From assembly GCA_024277855.1 (NCBI GenBank), contig JAJRUJ010000087.1, forward strand, positions 1 to 64,000: a stretch of 64,000 bases of DNA, read 5' to 3'. Positions 53,024 to 61,762 of this stretch are shown here, in pieces (position 1 is the first letter of the stretch; each line of letters opens with the position of its first letter). Below the pieces are notes generated by a model. It did not search any database and had not been told where the DNA came from. It saw only the letters and a program-made list of their open reading frames with translations. A program made the position numbers and the translations under genes. This DNA comes from Candidatus Zixiibacteriota bacterium. GTDB lineage: Bacteria; Zixibacteria; MSB-5A5; WJJR01; JAJRUJ01.

Positions 53024-56000
53024 ATGAGAAAACTCGTTTTTCATCCGTTATTGTTCGCAATTGCGCCGGTCCTGCTGTTATACAGCCGAAATGTGACTGG
53101 ATTCTCTCCAACGGTAATCATCTCGCCGATCCTGGCGGTGGGCGGCCTGGTGTTATTGTGCTGGCTGATTGCGGCCTTATGCTTGAGAAATATCCGGAAA
53201 GCCGCAATCCTGATTTCATTTTATGTTTTGATGTTTGCATCGTTTGGCCACGTCTTCACGATCATCGCGTCAGTTTTCCTCTATGGTTTTCCGGATCCCG
53301 GTCTGCAGAAGGCCTTACTCCTCATCTGGTCGATTCTGCTGGTTGTCGGGACAGTCGTTTGTTTGAGGTTGGACTCCAGCCTGGACCGACTAACCCGCAT
53401 GTTAAACACCACCGGGACCATCCTGGTTGTCATCCCGGTTGTGGTCACCTCGTTTAACCTGTTCAATACGCGACGCCAACCCGTGACGGATTATGGTGCG
53501 GATTCCGTCGTTACCCCCACGGTCACCGGCGACAGTACTGGTTTCCCCGACATCTATTACATCATCCTTGACGGGTATGCGCGGGGAGATGTTCAGGCCG
53601 ATATCTATGATTATCCGCATTCCGATCTGCTGGATTCTCTGAAGCGCGCGGGGTTTTATATTGCCGGGCGGAGTTGCGCAAACTATTGCCAGACACTCCT
53701 GTCAATTGCATCGTCTTTAAATTTCCAATATCATGGTGACATCTCCAAAACACCGCCTAGTATCTGGGATAGTCGGGGTTTATTGCATCACAAAATCCTT
53801 TATAGCAGGGTCGTGGATTTTCTTCGCGGGGAGGGTTACCGCATAGTGGCTTTTGCGACGGGTTACTTTCCCGCGGAATTGCGCACGGCGGACGAGTTCA
53901 TTCAGCCGGAATGGGAGAGCTGGACCTTGAATGAATTCCAGAGCGGCCTGCTTGCGACCACAGTATTCCCTACAATTTTGAAAGTACTCGAAAAAATTCC
54001 GGTCGCCGGGAACAAGTTGGGCGAGATATTGTATGGTCGGCATCGCCGGACGATATTGCACACACTTGATCGCTTGGCTGATCTGCCAACAGATGACCGG
54101 CCTCGATTCGTGTTTGCCCATGTGCTTGCACCACATCCGCCATTTTTGTTCGATCAGGACGGCGGCGAGGTTGACTTCTCCGGTTTTGCCCGGCTCTTCA
54201 ACGCCTCGGACGGCAATAATCTTCACTATTTCGACCCCAATTTGGTGCGGGCGTACCTGAAGAATTATCGTGAGCAACTGGTTTTTATCGAGAAGAAAGT
54301 GATGGCGGCAATTGACGCGATTTTGACTCAGTCTCCGGTTCCGCCGATTGTCATCCTGCAGAGTGACCACGGTCCCGGCTCACGGCTGGATTGGGACTCG
54401 GCCGAACGGACCGATTGCAGAGAAAGATTGGGAATTCTCAACGCCCTCTACCTTCCCGATGGGGGAGACTCGTGTTTGTACCCGACGATTAGTCCGGTCA
54501 ATACATTTAGGGTCGTGTTGAATCATTACTTTGGGGAGGATTTGAAGTTATTGCCGGACAAAAGCTACTTCTCAACCTGGGCCGACCCGTTTCGCTTCAT
54601 CGATGTGACCGACAGGGTGTATCCGGTCGACAGCAGCGTCCCCACTCCCGGTTCGACAGAAAAACCGAAATTAGTGGCACTCTTGTTTCTGCTTGGTGGA
54701 ATTTCTCTTTTGCCCGTGGATTGGAGACCGTACTATGATAGTCGAACCCATCAGGATTGGGGGGAGCAGGACGTCATGTCGGCGAATCGCATCGAACAAA
54801 CCACTCCGATAATTACCCCCGGGACAATCCGGGTTTTCTGGATTGTCGTCGTCGGCGCGCTCCTGGGTGTCTTGGTTCTATATGTACCCTTGCCGATTCT
54901 CGCCGGCATCCTGGCAACCGTCACTATCGGGTTATTGATCCTGCATAATCCATATTGGGGGTTATTGGCTTATCTTGTTGTCTTTCTCGTGCGTCCCCAG
55001 GAGATCTGGACTTCGTTCGGTGGGCAGTTCCATATCGAAAAAGCCCTCGCGTTGGCCGTCCTGGCCTCGACTTTTGTCTCTCATAAAGTGCGCATCGAGA
55101 ACAAAATCGTCTTCTCCGGGACAACTTTCGGTGTACTGTTGTTCACCGGGGTTATTTTTCTGTCGGTGCCGCAGGCGATCTGGCGCGGGGGGGCGGTGGA
55201 TACCGCAATTGAATTTGCCAAAATTGCCGTCTTGTTCTTCCTCGTCACCCAGCTTTGTAACTCGCCGAGGCGTATTCGTGTGCTGGTTTGGGTGTTTTTG
55301 CTGTGCCATCTCTGGATCGCCGGCAGCACCATTTATAGTTATTACACCGACCCGGCCTACATCCGCATGGGTATTCAACGGGCCAAGGGACTGGCAATCA
55401 CCATGGGCAACCCGAACTCCATCGCCGCTTCACTGGCGTTTTCCCTTCCTTTTGCGCTGATGATGATCAAAGCTTATAAGAACCTCCTCGCCCGGACGAT
55501 ACTGGTGATTTTGGTCGGTCTTTCGGTCTATGGAGTTATTTTCACCGGTTCACGGTCGGGTATGGTAACCCTGATCGTCCTGGCCTTTATCCTGGCTTTT
55601 CGCTCACGCCATAAATTCCCGGCCTTAATCGTCACCGTGGGGATTCTCCTCGCCGTGTGGTCGATCATGCCCGATATGTATCAAAAGCGTTTCATGACGA
55701 TCTTTGGCGGCGAGGCCGAAGAAGGTGACCAGGCCGGTGCCACGGCCTCCGCGATGGGCCGCTTACGCGGGTTGCGGCTTGGCTTTAAGATGTTCCTCGA
55801 CCGGCCGATCCTTGGCGTCGGGGTGGGTAATTTTGCTATCGCCTGGCTTGGAACCTACACCATTGACGGCATCCATGACTGGTCGCAACCGCACAATATG
55901 TTTGCCCAGCTTATCTCTGAACTGGGGCTGATGGGCTTGATCTCTTTTGCCGTTTTCATCGTTATGGTCACTCGGCAATATGGCCGAGTGATGAGCTATC

Positions 56001-56203
56001 TGCATCGTTTTACCCGTCCGCCTCCCGATCTGAAAGCGCTGGAGGGCATTACCGGAGCAATAGGGGTAGCTTTGATCCTGTTGATGATCTCAGGGCTGTT
56101 CGGCCATAACTTATACCGGTACAACTGGTATTTCTTTGCCGGGATACTGGTGGCGATCGAAGCGGTCATCGTAAAGCGGGAGTCTGCGACAAGGACCGAT
56201 TGA
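53024..56203 (+). CDS. Fusion: sulfatase/phosphatase-superfamily domain plus O-antigen ligase (Wzy/WaaL-like)
   Basis: 1059-residue single ORF. Residues 1-150: four or five helices. Residues ~170-555: alkaline-phosphatase/sulfatase-superfamily domain (DIYYIILDGYARGDV, SCANYCQTLLSIASSLN, HVLAPHPPFLF, LQSDHGPGSRLDW), similar to phosphotransfer enzymes in glycan loci. Residues ~605-1059: polytopic O-antigen ligase/polymerase with GNPNSIAASLAFSLPFAL, FTGSRSG and SQPHNMFAQLISELGLMG. Between them lies an internal ATG (54776, MSANRIEQ) preceded by GGGGGGAGCAGG, so the second half may also be translated alone. Separate ancestral genes joined by loss of a stop is the likeliest history. Confidence 0.8.
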   Translation: MRKLVFHPLLFAIAPVLLLYSRNVTGFSPTVIISPILAVGGLVLLCWLIAALCLRNIRKAAILISFYVLMFASFGHVFTIIASVFLYGFPDPGLQKALLLIWSILLVVGTVVCLRLDSSLDRLTRMLNTTGTILVVIPVVVTSFNLFNTRRQPVTDYGADSVVTPTVTGDSTGFPDIYYIILDGYARGDVQADIYDYPHSDLLDSLKRAGFYIAGRSCANYCQTLLSIASSLNFQYHGDISKTPPSIWDSRGLLHHKILYSRVVDFLRGEGYRIVAFATGYFPAELRTADEFIQPEWESWTLNEFQSGLLATTVFPTILKVLEKIPVAGNKLGEILYGRHRRTILHTLDRLADLPTDDRPRFVFAHVLAPHPPFLFDQDGGEVDFSGFARLFNASDGNNLHYFDPNLVRAYLKNYREQLVFIEKKVMAAIDAILTQSPVPPIVILQSDHGPGSRLDWDSAERTDCRERLGILNALYLPDGGDSCLYPTISPVNTFRVVLNHYFGEDLKLLPDKSYFSTWADPFRFIDVTDRVYPVDSSVPTPGSTEKPKLVALLFLLGGISLLPVDWRPYYDSRTHQDWGEQDVMSANRIEQTTPIITPGTIRVFWIVVVGALLGVLVLYVPLPILAGILATVTIGLLILHNPYWGLLAYLVVFLVRPQEIWTSFGGQFHIEKALALAVLASTFVSHKVRIENKIVFSGTTFGVLLFTGVIFLSVPQAIWRGGAVDTAIEFAKIAVLFFLVTQLCNSPRRIRVLVWVFLLCHLWIAGSTIYSYYTDPAYIRMGIQRAKGLAITMGNPNSIAASLAFSLPFALMMIKAYKNLLARTILVILVGLSVYGVIFTGSRSGMVTLIVLAFILAFRSRHKFPALIVTVGILLAVWSIMPDMYQKRFMTIFGGEAEEGDQAGATASAMGRLRGLRLGFKMFLDRPILGVGVGNFAIAWLGTYTIDGIHDWSQPHNMFAQLISELGLMGLISFAVFIVMVTRQYGRVMSYLHRFTRPPPDLKALEGITGAIGVALILLMISGLFGHNLYRYNWYFFAGILVAIEAVIVKRESATRTD

Positions 56204-56465
56204 CTTTCTTTGTTTACTTTTTGGCCTTTGTCCGCTAAGATCAGTTGTAAATTGCCGTTGCCGGTCTTTACTTGTCCTGCGGCGGAACGAACAGGCCTCG
56301 CCCGGGTGGTTGTTCGAGTCTGGCCGGTGGAAAACGCGCCACCGGGCATTGGGGGGTTTTACCGACCGACGTCACTACGACGAGAATACATATCCGTGAA
56401 ACGGCGCTCTGGTGAATATCTGACCGTTGTGGGCGGTTCACGGTATTATTTGGAGGGTCCAGAGG

Positions 56466-59400
56466 ATGATCAGGTCATTGGTTACTATACTTTGTCTGTT
56501 GGTTCTATTACTGGTCGCCACTTCGGCTGACGCGCAGACAACATAACTCGATGCCGCCTACCTTTGTGGGATTGATGGGAGTTGCGAATACACGCCTCTG
56601 GTTGCCCAGCGCTATGAACTTGTCGTGACGACTGAATGCGGTGCCTGGCATGACCAACTTAAATCAGATAACCCCAATGTCATGACCTTTATCTATACCT
56701 CCGGCACCGACAATTACACAACCCCCGGGGCCACCGGTGGCTGGTATTACGGCCCCCGTGAACATGCCTGGCTGAAACAGCGCTGTGCCGAACTGGGATA
56801 CTCCACCGAGATTCTTTATATGCACTACTATGACAACACCGTCGTCAGCGGCTATTCCATCCCGGGGACCTATTCTTCCACGGTCACCGAATCCGATTCT
56901 GTCTCGCGTGTTCCGGTCTATCTCGGTTACTACAGCGGTGATGGTGTGGGCAGGATGCTGGTCAACTATTCGCATCCGATCACTCGCCAGTTGCAAATCG
57001 AATATGCCAAGCAAGCCTGGCTCAATCCGGACGCCGGGCATGACTGGCCGCAGACCAGTTCCTGGGATGGCTATTACATCGACAATTGGCTGGCCAATGA
57101 GTTAAGTCCCGCGATGGGGCAAATTGGTTCGGTGACTGCTGGCGGCCGATTGGCCGAACATCCCACCCGGGCCTACATCGGTTCCGACGAGGCGGTTGCC
57201 TGGTACCAGGAACAGATGCATCAGTTTGCCCGGGAACTGCGCGATACCCTGCATAATGCGGCCGCCTGGGCCCCGGACGGACGGCCGAAGTATCTTGCGG
57301 CCAATATTGCCAACACGTGGATTGATGATTTCGCCGATCCGGAAATCTGTGGGATCGATTACCTTCTACAGGAGTTCCAGTACAGCCCGATCCGCACGAC
57401 GGCGCAGGTGTTGCCCAAGGCGGCCAGCCGTGATTCGGCCAGTTACGCCAATGGGAGCTATACCCTTTACAGTGCCCTGCAACAGCTTTCGCCTTCCAAC
57501 GGCGAAGGGTCGGTGACACAGGCCGAGGCGCTCTACGGTAACCTTGCTTACTATTACGTCACCCGTTCGCCGAATACATATTTATTCCAGATGTACTCCA
57601 ACCCTTCCAATTACTGGATTGATCAGGGCGCGACATCGTGGGATACCCTCTCCTGGCGGGGATGTATGGACTACGAGATCGGCCCGCCGCTTGACCGTTA
57701 TTCACTTTTCGGCACCGGGACCGATCCGGCGGGATGGACCTATACTATTTACCAGCGCGAGTATGCCGACGCGCTGGTGATGGTGCGTCCGATCACCGAG
57801 TGGAACGCCGACATCACGCCGGAAACTGCGGTTGCCGTACAATTACCAGTCGCCTATCAACAACTTAATATCGATGGTTCACTCGGGTCTCTGTCCACGA
57901 CTTTTTCGCTCCGAAACGGTGGTGGCTTAATCCTGATTAAACCCGGCGGCGGACAGAGTTATCTCATCCCGCCGTTACCCTTCGATCCGGCCAATGGTGA
58001 AATCATTGCCGACCAGAATCCACTTCTCTATGTCAATAACGCGCAGGACTCGGAGTCGCGATCATTGGCCTATGAGTTCCAACTCGACGGTGACGGAGAT
58101 TTTTCCGGGGGAGATCTCATCAATTCCATCTCCGCGCAAATTTCCTCGCCCAGCAGTTCGACCACGGCCTGGGATCCATCGCTGACTCTGGCCGATGGGG
58201 CAACATATTACTGGCGGTGTCGGGTTTCCACGACAAGTGGTGAGGCGGCGGTATCTGAATGGTCAACGACTTTTTCCTTTACGATCAACCTGACCCAGAC
58301 AAACAACTGCCCGACCGCGCCAACCGCGTCCGCCCCGGCCGCTAATGCCCAACTAACCGACCTGACACCGTTTCTGGAGGTCACCAACAGTTCGGACCCG
58401 GATGACGACCAGTTAACCTATGGGTTCGTGATTTGCACCGATGCCGGAATGACCAGTATCGTCGGCTCGGTTGCCGGGCTCCCGCAAGGAACAGGAAATA
58501 CCGGTTGGACTGTCGATCCGCCGTTGACCGCGGGTCAGACGTACTATTGGTACAGCCGGTCGTTTGATGGCGCATGTTACAGCGGTTGGAGCAGTGTGCG
58601 TTCCTTCAGTCTCACGGGCACGAACCAGCCGCCGCCCGTCCCGGTCGCCATCTCGCCGACCAACGAGGAAACGGTGGTCGGCGACCTGATCCTGACCGTA
58701 CAAAATGTTACCGACGCCGAAAGTGACCAGGTCTGGTATCAATTCCTTATATACGATGGCGCGACGATCATCTATCAACTGGATGAAGTACCCGAGGGTT
58801 CGGGATCGACCACCGGGCTGCAGCCCGATATCGCACTTACGAGTGACCGGACATATTCCTGGCGTGTGCAGTGCCACGATCCATACTCATATAGTGGTTG
58901 GAGTGACTATAACTACTTCTATTACGTCGAAAATTCCTGTCCTCCCGCGCCGGGGATTGATTCACCGGCTAACGGGACGCAAACGACAGATACGACGCCG
59001 GTGCTGCGCGTCACCAACAGTAACTACAGCACGACGAATCCGTTGATCTATGATTTTGATGTGGCAACCGATGTGTCATTCTCCGCGATTGTCGCCTCCG
59101 CGACCGGTGTCACCGAGGGGTCATCGACGACTCAATGGACGGTCAGCCCCGCGCTGTCCATTGGCCGGATTTATTATTGGCGCGCCCGGGCTGTTGACGG
59201 CGACTGTGCCGGTGGCTGGAGTGCGACGACCAATTTTGGTATCCCCGGTGCCAACACCACGCCGCCGGTGCCGGTCGGTATCTCACCCCTTGATGAAGCA
59301 TCCGTTTCAGACAACGGCTTTTCCCTGGTGGTTGATAACGTCGACGATCCGCAGGGCGACCCAATCTGGTTTCAATTTATGATCTATCGCAATGGTCAGG

Positions 59401-60446
59401 CCATTTTGGCCCGGGACAACATCCCCCAGAGCGCCGGGCAGACGACCACGTGGCAGCCCAATATTATCCTCGACCATGGCGTCCAGTACAGTTGGCGGGT
59501 ACAGTGCCATGATCCGTATGCCTATAGTGGATGGACCGGCCATTATTATTTTAGTGCCTCCAACCAACTGCCGGATGCGCCCGAGTTGTATTCGCCGGGC
59601 AACGCGGACACTCTCTTGTCTCAATATGTGGTTCTCGCCCTGAACAATGTCGAGCCGCTGGGTGACGATGAGATCGCTTATGAATTCCAGGTATATAGCG
59701 ATCCCGCGCTGAACAATCTGGTTGGCATTACCGATCGAGTTTGGGCGGGCGGCGGCGGTCGTACTTCCTGGCTGGCGAATTTCTTGCCGGAGAATGGCAC
59801 CATGTATTGGTGGCGTGCACGCGCCGTGAGTGGACTTGATGTCGGTCCCTGGTCGGCAACATGGAGTTTCCTTTCCGCCTGGCTCGTCGTTGATGTCGAG
59901 GGGCAAATACCGTCGCTTATCGGCCCGCTCTCGGCTAAGGTGAACACGACACGCCCGCAACTCTCCTTCCGGAGCGACCCGGAGGTCCGGGGTGAGTCTT
60001 GTGAATTCGTCATTGCGGTTGATCCCGAATTTCAAAACCTTTCCGCCTATTCGGGAATCGTCGTGGTAGACGGCCCGGTTGTCCAGTGGACCCCGCGGGA
60101 AAATTTGGTCTCGGGATCAACTTACTACTGGCGTGTTCACTACCTTGGCGGTGAATGGTCAGAAACCGCCATGTTTACGATTCAGCCCGATGTCCACTTT
60201 GCGCCCAATCCCTTCCCGGTCTCCAGCGCCGAGACGGTTACCTTGCATAACGTTCCGGCCGGGGCGGAAATTCGACTCTATTCGGCATCCGGCAACCGCG
60301 TCGCTACCCTGGTCAACGATGAGCGTGACGATATTATCTGGGATGTAACCAACGATAGTGGCGAACCGCTGGCTCCCGGAGTTTATCATTTTACCGTCAC
60401 TGCCGCCGACTTGGATCTTAGAGGGAAATTTGTCGTTGCTCCCTGA
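56466..60446 (+). pseudogene. Secreted glycoside-hydrolase-like repeat protein interrupted by an in-frame TAA
   Basis: The ORF track starts at GTG 56625, but the same frame begins at ATG 56466 behind GGAGGG, with a signal peptide (MIRSLVTILCLLVLLLVATSADAQ). A TAA stop follows at 56544-56546, just after the cleavage site, and the frame is then open for 1300 residues. Domains: TIM-barrel-like glycoside-hydrolase region (~50-480, WDGYYIDNWLANE), fibronectin-III-like repeats (~490-1170), and a C-terminal FlgD/type IX-like sorting domain (APNPFPVSSAETVTL...PGVYHFTV). One C-to-T change (CAA to TAA) would explain the stop; an assembly error or readthrough are alternatives. Translation from GTG 56625 would lack the export signal. 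Confidence 0.75.
58302..59561 (+). repeat. 630-bp two-domain tandem duplication
   Basis: Two consecutive 630-bp units (58302-58931 and 58932-59561), each made of an A domain (321 bp, 107 aa) and a B domain (309 bp, 103 aa). A domains begin NNCPTAPT and NSCPPAPG; B domains begin NQPPPVPVAISP and NTTPPVPVGISP and end near CHDPYSYSGW and CHDPYAYSGW. Unit lengths are identical although the sequences have diverged, as expected for an old in-frame duplication of a pair of fibronectin-III-like modules. Confidence 0.85.
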
Positions 60447-60476
60447 AGCCCGGATATCGAGAATTGAGAAATTAAA

Positions 60477-60510
60477 ACGGCCCTCCCCGAACAGGAGGGC
60501 CGTCTTGTTT
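60477..60510. terminator. Bidirectional intrinsic terminator
   Basis: Perfect 10-bp stem ACGGCCCTCC (60477-60486) and GGAGGGCCGT (60494-60503) with loop ccgaaca, followed by CTTGTTT on the plus strand; on the minus strand it is followed by TTTAATTT. It lies between the convergent repeat-protein and deacetylase-like genes and should serve both. Confidence 0.85.
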
Positions 60511-60524
60511 ATGATTAACTCGGA

Positions 60525-61736
60525 CTATTCAGTCATTGTTGAATCGGCCGACGGTTCGATCGAAAGCGGAAGGGTAGCTCGATACGGCGCGATCAGATAG
60601 TCGCGGTAGTCGGCCGGGTTGCCGGTTTCCCCGGCCTCGGCCGCTTTGGCAATGTTATACATCTCTCGCGCGGTGAGATAATGCAGCACCCACGATTTTC
60701 CATCGTTATAGCGGGTTTCAAGATAGGTAAATGTCTCATCGAGTTCGGGGCCCCATACCGAAAGCGAATCGGCGCGGATTGCACCGTGGCAGTACAATTT
60801 CACAAAAACCCACTCCGGTTGCCCCGGAATATGGTTGTTTGTTTCGACCCAAACATCGGCTCGCCGGGGGGTGGCCAGAGTCTCGTGTGAGATCATCCCG
60901 ACCTCGATACTCGGATAGAAAATATGGCTCCAGTCGGACCAGTCTATCGTCAGGATCCCGTGCATGATCAGTAGATCACCTGAGGGCGGTGTTCCGACCG
61001 CCATCACGGTACCCCGCGCATATGATTTGGGCTTGGTCGGATCATCCAGGGCATAATAAAACCGGTTAATCATCGCCGGCTGGGCGGTTGTCTCGATTGC
61101 CGGAAATGTAAAATCGGCATAGCAGCCATACTCACGTAACAGGGTGATTTCGTTGTTCACGCCGCACATGTCACTGCCCTGGTACGTCCGCGAATTATCC
61201 AGCGCCCAGTTGCCGTGGACAAAACCAAATGTCGTTTCCGGCGGAGTCGATGTCGTCGTCATCCAGCCGTGGCGGGTGAAATTGTCGATGGCCTGCTGCA
61301 ATTTTCCGCCCAGCGTAGCCGGGGTGTCATGAAAATGGTGGAGTTGCAGTTCAATCTCGCCGTATCCCTCCCGGCAGATCGCGGTCAACTCATCAATCTC
61401 TTCGTCGTCAAATTGTTCCGCGGGATAGAAAAATGTGTGCTGCGGATGTCGACCGTCGGCATCGTAATGGTTTTTCCGGCTCTTCCGGAATTGCGTGATC
61501 CAGTGTTTCACATAGTCCACATTGCCGGAGGGTTCAAAATGGTCGCCGAACATGACCAGCAAGTGCCGTGGTGAATCTGAAGCGGTCTCCTCATCGGTCC
61601 CGGCAAATGCCTGTGATAGATAATCGCCGAACCAGATCTGCATTTTCTTGACTTTGATTGCCCGGTATCCCACGAGTGAGATTCCGACCAAAGCAATCAA
61701 GCCAAACAACATTATTATGGTTTTTCGCAGACGCAT
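60525..61736 (-). CDS. Membrane-anchored polysaccharide-deacetylase-like protein
   Basis: 403 residues. One N-terminal helix (TIIMLFGLIALVGISLVGY) anchors a large extracytoplasmic domain. LLVMFGDHFEPSG, EIELQLHHFHDTP and TTFGFVHGNWALDN are spaced like the metal and catalytic motifs of NodB-type carbohydrate esterases (Asp-His, HxxxH-like), but the match is loose. No signal peptidase site is obvious. It lies 26 bp from the next leftward gene, itself a deacetylase-GT4 fusion, so both may act on the same polysaccharide. Confidence 0.6.
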   Translation of the reverse strand: MRLRKTIIMLFGLIALVGISLVGYRAIKVKKMQIWFGDYLSQAFAGTDEETASDSPRHLLVMFGDHFEPSGNVDYVKHWITQFRKSRKNHYDADGRHPQHTFFYPAEQFDDEEIDELTAICREGYGEIELQLHHFHDTPATLGGKLQQAIDNFTRHGWMTTTSTPPETTFGFVHGNWALDNSRTYQGSDMCGVNNEITLLREYGCYADFTFPAIETTAQPAMINRFYYALDDPTKPKSYARGTVMAVGTPPSGDLLIMHGILTIDWSDWSHIFYPSIEVGMISHETLATPRRADVWVETNNHIPGQPEWVFVKLYCHGAIRADSLSVWGPELDETFTYLETRYNDGKSWVLHYLTAREMYNIAKAAEAGETGNPADYRDYLIAPYRATLPLSIEPSADSTMTE

Positions 61737-61762
61737 ATGTCAACCAGACTTTCCTTTATCCT

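Noticed and set aside
56210-56530. 106-residue ORF before the repeat protein
   Set aside because: It overlaps the SD and signal peptide of the interrupted gene in another frame and has no recognisable domain.
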